From: Lentzea flava
GTDB lineage: Bacteria; Actinomycetota; Actinomycetes; Mycobacteriales; Pseudonocardiaceae
Reading direction: 5' to 3'
DNA length: 64,000 bases
NCBI RefSeq assembly: GCF_014648475.1
Contig: NZ_BMRE01000016.1
Location: 1 to 64,000 of the forward strand
The translations under genes were made by a program, and so were the position numbers. Shown one piece after another: positions 35,230 to 44,274 of this stretch (positions are counted from its first letter, which is position 1; every line of letters begins with the position of its first letter). The notes beneath the pieces are model-generated. The model searched no databases. It worked only from the letters and a program-made list of their open reading frames with translations, and was not told where the DNA came from.

Positions 35230-35369
35230 ACTGGTTCGGCGCGCGCCGGGCATCGGACAAGTACCTCAACGCGCCGTACGAGAGAACCGGTTCAGCCGCC
35301 CACCGCCGGATCCCGAGAAGCCTGCAGCCTCGGGTGATTCGGTGTCGGCCGTGATGCCGCCCACGTGGT

Positions 35370-35600
35370 CCGCCTCCGCAGCTGCCGCAGATCGACCGCC
35401 GGAGCGACGAGCGGAGCCACCCGCACGGGCACGCCCAGCCGTAGTGCCCGAGCACGTTGCGAAGCCGAACAAGAAGGTCAGGCCGACGACCATTGCGATG
35501 ATCACCGTGACCGCCCTCGTCGCGTCCTTCAACAGGCCCGAAGGTCCATCCGAGATGGGCCCGAGAACCCTGATCTGCGACGCCACCGGACGACGTGGAG
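35370..35600 (-). pseudogene. DUF2637 (SpdA-like transfer protein) relic
   Basis: On the minus strand, ATRAVTVIIAMVVGLTFLFG is the first membrane helix of DUF2637 proteins. After frame changes LGVPVRVAPLVAPAVDL follows, the most conserved stretch of the family. These proteins occur on actinomycete plasmids and integrative elements. A shift separates the two parts and the C-terminal HTH is missing. It marks a decayed AICE or plasmid insertion. Confidence 0.6.
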
Positions 35601-35639
35601 CGGCAGGCTGCACCTCTGCTTCATGGACTTGAGGTGCGA

Positions 35640-36027
35640 AAATGGCGCTCGCTGGCACCACCCGGCACCTCAGCCGGGGTCGATCCCAGGACTCCCAATC
35701 AGCGGGTGCTCAACGAGCCGAGCGGATCGATCCCTGCGGATTGACGGTCATGCCTTACACACGTCAGCAGTCTGAACCTCAGGCGGTCAGCCGGCTCCGC
35801 GCGGATTGTCGATGCAAGCTGTCGAGCTTAGCCACTTGATCATTCAGCACCGTCAGCCCTCGCCGTGGCACGTAGATCGAGTAGACGATGAGGTGCCGTG
35901 CTCACAGGTGAAGCACTACAGTCCACAGGGCAGCTAAGGCTCCGACGGGGTGTCTTGCGGGAAGTCACTGCGGTTCAGAACAGCACAGCGCAGTGTGGAT
36001 GCTGCCCAGCCTCGAGATACCCGTTGA
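35640..36027. other. no recognisable gene
   Basis: About 390 bases between the DUF2637 relic and the IS21 relic. Only short frames with no family or ribosome site; likely degraded element DNA. Confidence 0.4.
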
Positions 36028-36330
36028 TTACTGTCCGTCACAGCAATACTTCACCACGGCCTCCATCCGCGGACGATGCGTATGCGGCACGAACACGTCC
36101 CTCCAACACTCGGCCCGTGCCCGCACTGATCTGCGGTTTCCGCTCCGCGACATACGCACGTACCCGTAGGACACGTCGGTCATACCGTGCTCGTCGATCA
36201 AACGGTCGAAGATCCGCTTCACCGTGTGCCGCTGCTCGCGCGGAGCCCTCAGATCCTCCCGCAGCATCACGTCGATCGCCGGCTTGAACGGATCCAGCTT
36301 CGAACCACGCGGCGGATAGATCTTGCGTCC
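36028..36330 (-). pseudogene. IS21-family IstA transposase relic, internal part
   Basis: Minus-strand pieces: RGSKLDPFKPAIDVMLREDL, RAPREQRHTVKRIFDRLIDE, HGMTDVSYGYVR and, after a shift, VRAYVAERKPQISAGTGRV, DVFVPHTHRPRMEAVV. This order matches IstA just after its helix-turn-helix. N- and C-termini are missing and frames change. A possible N-terminal counterpart is at 53028. Confidence 0.7.
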
Positions 36331-36429
36331 CTACGGCCACGCCGTGGGCCGCCCAGGTCATCATCTGGCCCCGCACCACGGCCAAAGGCCATCGACAAGG
36401 CACGGCCACCGGCACCGGCCACCTCGTCC

Positions 36430-36799
36430 CTGACCTTCTCACCGATCTACGCGGACGCTACGACAAGGCCGTCGACTGGGGCCCTCACCACCAACCAGCA
36501 TCGCGACAGGCACAAAGGCAACCACCTGGCTACACCCTCGCCCAACACCTCAAAGACAAAGCCGAACAGGTCTGACTGTTCGCCCGAAATGTCACAATCC
36601 CGTGGACAATCGCCGCCGCCTCGGAACAGCGCTCAGAAGCCCCAAGCGACACCAGGCCGTCTCCGGCTACTGGCACAGTACCAAACACCCTCCGCGACTA
36701 TCTGCGCGTCGCTCCTACCTGACCAGCGCCCGCAACCACGGCATCCGCGCCATCCACGCCACTCTCACTGGCAACCCCTGGCTCCCCGCCAAAATCTGA
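36430..36799 (+). pseudogene. IS66-family transposase relic, C-terminal part
   Basis: Plus-strand fragments LTDLRGRYDKAVDWG, PGYTLAQHLKDKAEQV, FARNVTIPWT, ALRSPKRHQAVSGYWHST and YLTSARNHGIRAIHATLTGN match the C-terminus of IS66 (TnpC) transposases, where the catalytic Glu region normally reads NNxAEQ. Several shifts; no terminal repeats seen. Confidence 0.7.
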
Positions 36800-37508
36800 C
36801 CATCCAACGCGGCCACCCCGTGAATGGACACCGCCCGATTTCACGGAACGCGCGGTAGAGACGGTCTTGCACGAATGATTTCCCAGGCGCCGCAGCAGCG
36901 CCTGCCCGCATGACGACTTCACCGCCAGATTGATGGCAGCGATGGCGCCGGAAAACCTTGAACCTCGCGATCCGCGAAAGGTGATGTTCCACCACGCGGA
37001 ACACCACCTTTCGACACTCCACACATTGATTGTACGGTCTCAAACCGAGAGCGATCGTTCGGCTTCCTGGCTCTCTTGACCGAAAGTCGAGAGCTGCTGC
37101 GGAAAGTGTGGCCGATCGCATCTAGTGCCGCGCAACGGAAGCATGCACATTCCTCGGGAGGCGAGCTTCTACTGTTCACAGCATGGTCGACTGATAGGCG
37201 GGTAAAGCCCAAACCATTACGCGACACGAGTTCGCCATGCTAGGTCGCCCCAGAACGAGTGAAGCTGGGTCGGCGAAAGGAGTCTGAGCGTGAAAGTCTT
37301 GGCGTGAAAGATTGGCAACAGCAGTTGGGGCGGACGGTGGCGTGCCGTGTGCGAGTTGCTGCGACCCGGCAGGTTTATCGGCGCGGCCAAAGTGTCAGAG
37401 GCGTTGGACCAACAGGTTTTCGCAGCTTGCGAGCTTGGCCTGTATCGCCTCCGACGCTCGTGGAACAACGGTGATGTCATCAGTGTGGCAGGCGACAGGA
37501 GAGTGATC
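36800..37508. other. long intergenic region upstream of the salicylate cluster
   Basis: About 700 bases, less GC-rich than the genes around it. It contains the large hairpin 36975-37013 and probably the promoter of the methyltransferase operon. Weak minus-strand frames overlap the hairpin but lack family features. No IS end could be assigned. Confidence 0.5.
36975..37013. promoter_or_regulatory. 16-bp inverted repeat sharing its core with the pan-operon hairpin
   Basis: CGAAAGGTGATGTTCC (36975-36990), loop ACCACGC, then GGAACACCACCTTTCG (36998-37013), one mismatch in 16. The core TGTTCCACCACGCGGAACA is the same as that at 9735-9753 except for two bases. The outer arms differ from those at 9724-9764 yet remain complementary to each other. 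It lies about 500 bases before the methyltransferase gene. Confidence 0.65.
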
Positions 37509-38333
37509 ATGAAACCGTATGTGCTGGACAACTTGGCGGATGAGACCGTGGACCGTTTCCGGGCGCTGGAAACATGCTACGACGGCGCTACCCGCGATTT
37601 CCTCCGGCAGACCGGTGTCGAGTCCGGCTGGCGCTGCCTCGAGATCGGGGCAGGCGGCGGTTCGGTTGGTCTCTGGCTGTCGGAGACTGTGGGCCCAGGG
37701 GGAGGGGTCACGGTGACCGACATCGAGGACATCCGGCTTGACTCGGCTCTGGCTGATCGCGCAAACGTCAGCTTTGTACGGCATGACATCGTCAACGATG
37801 CGCTGCCGGAGGCGGAGTTCGATCTCATCCATGCGCGTTTGGTCCTGATTCTCCTCCCGGAGCGGCTTGAGGTGCTGCGGAAGCTGGTGCGCGCTCTGCG
37901 GCCGGGAGGCTGGCTCGTCCTGGAGGATTTCGACTGCGGGTGGACTCCCGTGCTCATGACCCCCAATGAGGGGGATGCAGCGCTTTACGAGACTGTTCAC
38001 GCCCGATTCCTGGCTGCCATGACCGATTCCGGCGCGGACGTACTGTGGGCCCGGAAGTCCTTCGCCGCGTTCGTCGCCGCGGGGCTCACCGAGATCGCCT
38101 CCTCTACTTTTGGCATGGCTTGGCGGGGCGGCAGCGTCGGCGCGAGTCTCCACCGGGCCAACACCTCGCAACTCGCGGATCAGATTGTGGGAGGCGACGT
38201 CACGCGGGAGATGCTCGAACGTTTCTGGCGCCTGCTTGACGATCCGGCCTTCGCGGTCGGGTCCTATCCCTTGGTCAGCGTGCGTGGCCGCCGTCCCTTG
38301 GTCAGCGTGCCTAGCGACCGCTCGAGCCGGTGA
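37509..38333 (+). CDS. class I SAM-dependent methyltransferase
   Basis: A 274-residue methyltransferase, first gene of the salicylate cluster. Motif I is GWRCLEIGAGGGSVGLWLSE (about residues 39-58), followed by an acidic loop VTVTDIEDIRL, motif II-like EAEFDLIHARLVLILLPE and motif III LRKLVRALRPGGWLVLEDFD. The frame is open upstream, but ATG 37509 has AGGAG nine bases before it and starts close to the family N-terminus. Near its 3' end a 16-base sequence is repeated (38269 and 38295), giving a duplicated PLVSV. In context it could O- or C-methylate a hydroxylated benzoate or its ester; the acceptor is unknown. Confidence 0.88.
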   Translation: MKPYVLDNLADETVDRFRALETCYDGATRDFLRQTGVESGWRCLEIGAGGGSVGLWLSETVGPGGGVTVTDIEDIRLDSALADRANVSFVRHDIVNDALPEAEFDLIHARLVLILLPERLEVLRKLVRALRPGGWLVLEDFDCGWTPVLMTPNEGDAALYETVHARFLAAMTDSGADVLWARKSFAAFVAAGLTEIASSTFGMAWRGGSVGASLHRANTSQLADQIVGGDVTREMLERFWRLLDDPAFAVGSYPLVSVRGRRPLVSVPSDRSSR

Positions 38334-38367
38334 CGTTTCCCCTCTCCGTTCGAGAAAGGCCCTAGCC

Positions 38368-39762
38368 ATGTCCGTCCACATCTGGCCCCCCGAAACCGGA
38401 GAACAGACACGCGTGGCGACCACCGAGCCGCGCACAGACACTGTGAGCATCGAAGGATCACCTGCCGCCCGTGCGGTCATGCTCGTGGAATCCGGACTGT
38501 TCGATACATACGTTCTCTACGAACGCGAAGGTGTCTGGACAGTCGCCGGCGGTGTAAGAGGTTCAGTCACCCTGGATGCGAGCAGGATCCGAACGACCTG
38601 GTGCGGAGAGGAACGCTCCCGCCCTTGGCGAGCCCGGCCACTCGATGCGATCGGCGCCGCACTGGCATCGCTGCCTATCGCCGATTGGAATGCCTATGGC
38701 TGGATCACCTTCGAAACCGCCCTCCTGGCCTCCCAGGGAGATGTACCAGCCCGAGACCACGACCTTGCGCACCTGATCGTGCCAGAGATCGAGGTGCGAA
38801 TCTCCGCCGACTCCGCATCGATCACCTGCACCGATGACAACCTTCGGAAGGCAGTGCACAAGGCGTTGCTCGGGGATGTGCCGGACGACGACAACTGTCC
38901 GTCTGTCGCGGTCGATCTGAGTGAAGGCGGCCAGCGGTACCGCGACGCGGTGGCCGAGGCTGTCCGCGAGATTCGGCGAGGCGCCTTCCGGAAAGTGATC
39001 CTCTCGCGCAAGGTGCCCCTCCCCGAACCGGTCGATCTCGCCCGGACCTACCTGCGTGGGCGGGCGGCGAACACCCCCGCGCGCTCGTTCCTGCTCAGCG
39101 CTGGAGGAATGGCCGCTGCAGGGTTCTGCCCAGAGACCATCCTGGAATCGGATACCGAGGGGTTCATCTCCACCCAGCCCCTCGCCGGCACCCGAGCCTT
39201 CGGAACCGAGGCCCTGCAGAACCGGCAGCTGCGCGCTGAACTGCTCAGCGATGCCAAAGAGCTCGTCGAGCACGTCCTGTCGGTGCAACTGGCCTTCGAG
39301 GAGCTGGAAGGCGTCTGTTCGCCCGGATCAGTGGCAGTCAGCGAACTGCTCTCGGTCAAAGAGCGCGGCAGCGTGCAGCATCTGGCGTCCCGGGTCTGCG
39401 GGAGACTGCGGCGCGGGCTGTCTGCGTGGGACGCGCTGGAGGCGGTCTTCCCGGCCGTTACCGCCTCGGGCATCCCCAAGGCCCCCTCCTCCAACTTCAT
39501 CACCCGGAGCGAACCCGATAGACGCGGGCTCTACAGCGGTGCTGTGCTCACCGCCTCCAGTGACGGCTCGCTCGACGCGGGGCTCATACTGCGCACCCTT
39601 TTCGAAGAGGGCGGCCGACAATGGCTACACGCAGGAGCAGGCATCATCGCGGAGTCGCGGCCCGACCGCGAATACGAGGAGACCTGTGAAAAGCTCCGCA
39701 GTGTCGCACCGTATCTCGTTCCACGCGCACCACAGGGTGTGCCCCTGCCACTCGATCACTGA
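38368..39762 (+). CDS. salicylate synthase (MbtI/Irp9 type)
   Basis: A 464-residue chorismate-using enzyme of the anthranilate/isochorismate synthase superfamily. The MbtI-like C-terminal core is complete: YRDAVAEAVREIRRGAFRKV followed by ILSR (catalytic Lys), NTPARSFLLSAGGMAAAGFC, ISTQPLAGTRAFG, DAKELVEHVLSVQLAFEEL (Mg-binding Glu), SVKERGSVQHLASRVCGRL (His), AVFPAVTASGIPKAPS, RGLYSGAVLTAS and DREYEETCEKLRSVAPYLV (Mg-binding Glu pair). The GSVQHL and PLAGTRA signatures favour salicylate synthase over plain isochorismate synthase. It would convert chorismate via isochorismate to salicylate and pyruvate. Spaced 34 bases from the methyltransferase with a GAAAGG site. No NRPS or siderophore genes are near, so the salicylate is probably not for a mycobactin-like product. 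Confidence 0.88.
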   Translation: MSVHIWPPETGEQTRVATTEPRTDTVSIEGSPAARAVMLVESGLFDTYVLYEREGVWTVAGGVRGSVTLDASRIRTTWCGEERSRPWRARPLDAIGAALASLPIADWNAYGWITFETALLASQGDVPARDHDLAHLIVPEIEVRISADSASITCTDDNLRKAVHKALLGDVPDDDNCPSVAVDLSEGGQRYRDAVAEAVREIRRGAFRKVILSRKVPLPEPVDLARTYLRGRAANTPARSFLLSAGGMAAAGFCPETILESDTEGFISTQPLAGTRAFGTEALQNRQLRAELLSDAKELVEHVLSVQLAFEELEGVCSPGSVAVSELLSVKERGSVQHLASRVCGRLRRGLSAWDALEAVFPAVTASGIPKAPSSNFITRSEPDRRGLYSGAVLTASSDGSLDAGLILRTLFEEGGRQWLHAGAGIIAESRPDREYEETCEKLRSVAPYLVPRAPQGVPLPLDH

Positions 39763-39782
39763 GCAGAAGACGTGGTATTCCC

Positions 39783-41057
39783 ATGTTGAACCATCTGCCC
39801 GACACAACGATCCAGGTCCCCGATAAGCCGGATACCGCGCCGCCGAGCCCAGCCTGGCCGAGTGACTCGTATGATCGCGTTCCGGCGTGGATCTACTCTG
39901 ATCAGGCGGTGTACACCAAGGAGCAGGAGCGCGTGTTCCGAAGCTCCTGGAACTATGTCGCGCTGTCAGCTGAGCTGCCCGAAAACGGCTCATTCAAACG
40001 CAGCTGGGTTGGCGATGCCCCCGTGGTGGTCACTCGCGACCGCGATGGCGTTGTTCATTGCGTCGTCAGCCGATGCGCGCACCGCGGAGTCGAGTTCGTG
40101 CGAGAACTGCGGGGCACCCTGAAATGCCTTCGCTGCCCGTATCACCAATGGACTTATTCACTCGATGGCCGCTTGACCGGCGTGCCGTTTCGGCGCGGGG
40201 TCGGCGGTAAAGGAGGGATGCCGCCCGACTTCGACGCCTCAGCGTCTGGGCTGCAACGACTAGCAGTCACCGAAAGGAACGGGGTGATCTTCGCGTCCTT
40301 CGCCAGCGAGCCGCCTTCCTTGGAGCTGTCTCTCGGCCCGACGATGATCGGCTACTTCGATCGAGTCTTCAATGGCAGGCCGTTGGAGATCCTTGGATAC
40401 AGCAGACAGCGCATCCCGTGCAACTGGAAGCTCATCTTCGAAAACATTAAAGACCCATACCACGCAAGCACACTGCACGTCTTCCTGGTCACTTTTGGCC
40501 TGTTCCGCGCCGACACACCCGCCGCGGTGAAGATGGATCCATCGGGTGCTCATAGCGTACTCATCTCCTCAAAACGCGACGCCGTTTCCGCTGCCGAGAC
40601 GGCTGAGCTCGCGACCTTCCGCAAGGACCTGTCCTTGAACGAGCCCGAACTCGTGCAGCCGATCGACGAGTTCGACGATCCGCACACTGCGGTAATGCAA
40701 ACCATATGGCCGAACCTGATCGTTCAGCAGCAGGTAAACACCCTCGCAACCCGCCACATTGTCCCCCGCGGACCTGGCCAGGCTGATCTCCTCTGGACCT
40801 TCTTCGGCTATGCCGGCGAAGACCCGGTGCTGCGCCGCCGCAGGCTGTTGCAAGCGAACCTGATGGGCCCAGCCGGGCTGGTCTCGGTCGATGACGGCGA
40901 GGTGCTGCAGCAGACACAGGACGGGGCGTCCGCATATCCAGAAGCGAACTACCTCGTCGAGATGGGCGGGCGGGACCTAGCCGATGCCGACCACATGGTG
41001 ACCGAGGTCGCGATCCGCGCCTTTTACCAGCATTACCGGGAGGTGATGGACCTATGA
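39783..41057 (+). CDS. Rieske non-heme iron oxygenase, alpha subunit
   Basis: A 424-residue terminal oxygenase. The [2Fe-2S] Rieske site is SRCAHRGVEFVRELRG then CLRCPYHQW (CxH...CxxH, about residues 97-120). The mononuclear iron site is ENIKDPYHASTLHVFLVTFG, with bridging Asp and two His. This block and the overall sequence look most like anthranilate dioxygenase and salicylate 5-hydroxylase (NagG) types. It follows salicylate synthase by 20 bases and overlaps the beta subunit by four. The likely substrate is the salicylate made by its neighbour, giving gentisate or a catechol-type product. No ferredoxin or reductase is in the cluster, so electrons must come from elsewhere. Confidence 0.9.
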   Translation: MLNHLPDTTIQVPDKPDTAPPSPAWPSDSYDRVPAWIYSDQAVYTKEQERVFRSSWNYVALSAELPENGSFKRSWVGDAPVVVTRDRDGVVHCVVSRCAHRGVEFVRELRGTLKCLRCPYHQWTYSLDGRLTGVPFRRGVGGKGGMPPDFDASASGLQRLAVTERNGVIFASFASEPPSLELSLGPTMIGYFDRVFNGRPLEILGYSRQRIPCNWKLIFENIKDPYHASTLHVFLVTFGLFRADTPAAVKMDPSGAHSVLISSKRDAVSAAETAELATFRKDLSLNEPELVQPIDEFDDPHTAVMQTIWPNLIVQQQVNTLATRHIVPRGPGQADLLWTFFGYAGEDPVLRRRRLLQANLMGPAGLVSVDDGEVLQQTQDGASAYPEANYLVEMGGRDLADADHMVTEVAIRAFYQHYREVMDL

Positions 41058-41527
41058 GTGAACTGCGCGACGAGATTGAGGAGCTATACGCCCGGTACGC
41101 CGAACTGCTAGACGACGATTGCGATCTCGACGGTTGGCTCGACCTCTTCCTCGACGACACCCGCTACGAGCTCATCAGCCGCGAGAACTTCCAACTCAAC
41201 CTTCCGGTCGGCCTGATCATCTGCGAGAACAAGGGAATGCTGAAAGACAGACTCTTCGCCATGCGAGAACTGATGCTCGCCACCCCGCGCTGGACCCGCC
41301 GCGTGATCGGCAATCTGCGAGTCAGGGCCATGCAGGGCGATGAGGTCCACGTGCGAGCGGGATACATCATTGCCCAAGGACTCCGAGCGGAACCTCTCGC
41401 ACTTTTCAGCGCCGGCGAATTCCGCGACATCCTGACCCGCGGCGACGACGGGAACCTCCGCTTTCGACACAAGCTCACTATTTACGATCACGATCTTATC
41501 GCCAACTCGGTCGTGAAGCCACTATAG
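41054..41527 (+). CDS. Rieske oxygenase, beta subunit
   Basis: A 157-residue SnoaL-like small subunit (SELRDEIEELYARYAELLDD, LDGWLDLFLDDTRYELISRE, ATPRWTRRVIGNLRVRAMQG, FRHKLTIYDHDLIANSVVKP). Its ATG overlaps the alpha stop (ATGA), so the subunits are translationally coupled for alpha3beta3 assembly. It ends the cluster; the DNA beyond is Tn3 debris. Confidence 0.88.
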   Translation: MSELRDEIEELYARYAELLDDDCDLDGWLDLFLDDTRYELISRENFQLNLPVGLIICENKGMLKDRLFAMRELMLATPRWTRRVIGNLRVRAMQGDEVHVRAGYIIAQGLRAEPLALFSAGEFRDILTRGDDGNLRFRHKLTIYDHDLIANSVVKPL

Positions 41528-41799
41528 GGGGAGGCTCTTCTATGCCCAGGTGCGTAACGATGACCAGTTCTTCGGATCGGCGTAGGGCAGCATCGTAGAA
41601 CTGCCCGCGTATCGCGGGCCTGCTCGAATCGCTCACGACCACACCGTAGCGGGGACCGCGTGGCCGCACGGGCACCGTGGCGCGAGCCCACCGTGGGGTT
41701 CGCTGGCGCCGAAGCCCAGCCACCGCGCTGTTACCGTAACGACGTGATCACCGTGGTGCTGTCGCGCACGCCGGCCCCGCTTGTTTCCCGGCAGGTCGG
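41528..41799. other. no confident gene
   Basis: About 270 bases after the Rieske beta stop. A minus-strand fragment DSSRPAIRGQFYDAALRRSE looks coding-like but unassigned. No clear terminator was noted. Confidence 0.35.
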
Positions 41800-42590
41800 G
41801 AGCGATGCGTGAACCGCGAGTTCCTGTTCGACCCAGGCGACCAGGATGGCCGAGGCCGCCCGATGTACTCGGCCCGGAAATAGGCCCGGTCCACCCCCAG
41901 CAGCCGTTCGATGCGGCCGCCACGGATCTGCGCCGCCATGGTCGCCGGCAGCCCGTCGGCAGCCCGTCGGCGGCCTGCCGGTAGGCCTGGTCCAGATCAT
42001 GGGCCAGGCCTACCGCCGCTCCTGGAGGTGGGCGAGCAGCCCGAACGCGGTCAGCACCCGCGGCCGGGCGATCCCCACGCGGTGTCATCCAGCAGCCGCG
42101 TCCGCGGGTCACCCCACTTGTCGGTGCCCTTGGCGTAGACATCGCGGCGGCGCAGCGGCCGCCACAGCGCCTCCAGCACACAGAACGTGTAGGCGGCGCC
42201 GTCGACTTGCGGCGACGGGAGATCCGGGTTGCCGAACACCAGCCGCCGACACGCCCCCGACGCCATCCCCTTGGCCGCATGCTCCGTGGTCGGCGGGCGC
42301 CGCGCGAGCACACCGGCAGCGCCTGCACCGCGGCCAGCACCGCGGCCCCGGCGTCGGTCGCACCCACGGGATCACCGTGGTCAGTGGCTCCAGGAACCCT
42401 CGCACCGTCGCGTAGCTGCCCCACGAGTTCCGCCCGCCAGCCACGCCGCGTCGTCGTCCCCCTCGGACGTCCGGGGCCAGCCCGGTCACCGTGGCCAGTG
42501 CCTGAGCGATCTCGTCGTTGCTGGTGAACTGCACGATCTGCGCCCACCCCCTCGGCTGCGGCCTACCCGGCGATGTCCTGCTCGACCGTG
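41800..42590 (-). pseudogene. Tn3-family transposase relic
   Basis: Minus-strand fragments over several frames: TVRGFLEPLTTVIPW, GATDAGAAVLAAVQALP, GACRRLVFGNPDLPSPQVDG, AAYTFCVLEALWRPLRRRDV, YAKGTDKWGDPRTRLLDDTA, DLDQAYRQAADGLP. The AAYxFCVLExxWRxLRRRDVYA block is typical of Tn3 TnpA before its catalytic core. The DDE core is missing and no 38-bp terminal repeats were seen. Confidence 0.65.
41945..42015. repeat. tandem 11-base repeats and a 15-bp inverted repeat
   Basis: GGCAGCCCGTC-like units recur three times at 41945-41972. Immediately after, CGGTAGGCCTGGTCC (41979-41993) and GGGCCAGGCCTACCG (42001-42015) form an inverted repeat with one mismatch around AGATCAT. They lie inside the Tn3 relic and may be slippage and fold-back products. 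Confidence 0.5.
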
Positions 42591-42736
42591 GAGAGCTCCA
42601 TCAGCGTCGACACCACCGCCGCCACCGTCGAGCCACAAGTCCCTGGCGCGGACGGAACTCGTCGTCGTGTTGGTGGATGGCGAGATGAACGTGGGCCCCG
42701 CCTCAGGCAACTCGTTGCTTACCGGGCAACCTTGTG

Positions 42737-43488
42737 GCGGGTGAGGTGGGCGGTGGCGATGCCCTGCAGGACCAGGTCGATCCCGGTGAGGAACTGCTCG
42801 CGGTCGTCGTGTTCGCGCAGTTGGTCGGCGATGACCCTATGAACGGGTAGTCATCGGGGTCAAGGTCCTGCCATGCCCTGGATGCGGCGTCGAGGAACTC
42901 GGCGCATTCGGCCTCGCGCCCAGGCGTCCTCCCGTCGCTGGTGCCGTGCGGCGTGCGGGCTTCTGGGCGGTGGCGCCGAGAAAGTAGTGGCCCATGGTCG
43001 AGGTCGTGGCGAACCAGTCGCGTTGCAGCACGCCCAGCGCGTGCATCGGTCGGCCGATGCTCTCGAAGACCCGTAGTGTGACGGCTCCCCAGGGGTGTTC
43101 GGTTACCGCGTCGAACAGGCCGAGCGCAACGGCGCGGATCTCCTCTTCGGGCGTGCCCGCGGCCCCGAGGCCCCTTGCGAGCGCAGTCGGCTCGGCGGAC
43201 GGCGTGGCCAGAGCGTCGGCGATGACGGTGTCGGTCGCGGCCTCCAGCAGCTCGTTCATGGTGCCGACGTGATGGTAGATCGCGCCGGAGCCGGTGGACA
43301 GGCGTTCGGTCAGCGCCCGGACCGTCAGCGCGCCGCCTCCTGCCGTGTCCAGCAGCTCGATGGGCTGTCTCGACGATGCGCTCGCGGGAGAGCACCTGCC
43401 TGCGCCGTGGTGACTGGCGGGATGGTGTGGGAATGTCCCCATTCTGCCATGTTTGGAGCAATGCACCAACCGAAGGAAGTGCTGACAT
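42737..43488 (-). pseudogene. TetR-family regulator relic
   Basis: From ATG 43488 (MSALPSVGALLQTW): RRRQVLSRERIVETA, then shifted to IELLDTAGGGALTVRALTER, LSTGSGAIYHHVGTMNELLE, EEEIRAVALGLFDAVTEHPW, MHALGVLQRDWFATTSTMGH, and shifted again to EFLDAASRAWQDLDPDDYPF and the C-terminal helix ending TRHKVAR. Three or more frameshifts. It was divergent to the flavin monooxygenase relic, a common regulator-target pair. Confidence 0.7.
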
Positions 43489-43573
43489 AGTTGACGTCGT
43501 GATCGCCGGGGCCGGGCCGGTGGACTTGTTCCTGGCCGGTGAACTCGCCCTGGCGGACCGCTCGGTCCTCTGA
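43485..43573 (+). pseudogene. FAD-dependent monooxygenase relic, N-terminal 30 codons
   Basis: VDVVIAGAGPVDLFLAGELA then LADRSVL-stop is the FAD-binding start of an aromatic hydroxylase (usual GAGPVGLxLA, here G to D). After about 30 codons it ends at a junction with the squalene-hopene cyclase relic. Confidence 0.65.
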
Positions 43574-43574
43574 T

Positions 43575-44269
43575 CCTGCTGCCGAAACGCGTGCCGCTCA
43601 ACATCTATGACTGGGCCTGCTGGGCGCGCCAAACATTGGTTCCGCTGACCGTTGTCAGCCACTTCCGGCCGGTGCGGCCGGTGTCCTTCACCATCGCCGA
43701 GCTCACCGGCCCCGCGGACCATCAGCGAGACGAGTCACGCCCGGACCTCGTCGCCCGCTTCTTCCGCACCGCCGACCGCGTCCTACGCGCCTACCACCAC
43801 GTGCCACACCGGCTCAAACCCTTGCGACGCCGTGCGTTGCTGCGTGCGCGGTCCTTGGATCCTCGCCCGTCAGGAGCACGACGGGAGCTGGGGTGGGCTG
43901 CAACCACCCCACGTCTACTCCATCATCGCGCTACATCTGCTCGGCCTTCCACTCAGTAGCCCGGTACTGGCCAAGGGATTGCGCGGCCTCGATGGGTTCG
44001 TGGTGCACACCGAAACTCCAGAGGGCCCCGCGCGGTGGATCGAGGGCTGCCAGGGCCCGGTGTGGGACACCGCGCTCGTGCTCAACGCTCTGCTGGACAG
44101 CGGTTTCGACCCCGACCAGGCGGCGATGCGGCGAGCCACCGACTGGCTGCTGGACCACGAGGTCCGGTACCAGCTCGCGATGGACTGTCTCAGTGAGGTG
44201 GGCGGCGATCCGGCGGCCGTGGCGGACCTGGGCGTGCTGGCCAATTTCGTGATCAGCAGGGACAGGTGA
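43575..44269 (+). pseudogene. squalene-hopene cyclase relic
   Basis: Internal piece of a class II triterpene cyclase: LPKRVPLNIYDWACWARQTL, VPLTVVSHFRPVRP, then after a frameshift WILARQEHDGSWGGLQPPHV (a QxxDGSWG-type QW motif), YSIIALHLLGLPLSSPVLAK, GLDGFVVHTETPEGPARWIE and VWDTALVLNALLDSGFDPDQ. The N-terminal 130 or more residues are gone, and after DWLLDHEVR the sequence changes to an unrelated tail. Dead. Confidence 0.7.
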
Positions 44270-44274
44270 GACGA

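Noticed and set aside
38368..39762. Anthranilate synthase (TrpE) or plain isochorismate synthase for the chorismate enzyme
   Set aside because: The PLAGTRA, GSVQHL and EETCEKL motifs and overall order match salicylate synthases of the MbtI type better, and there is no glutamine amidotransferase partner.
41945..42015. Repeats that might suggest a CRISPR array
   Set aside because: Units are about 11 bases, tandem without spacers, and inside a Tn3 relic.
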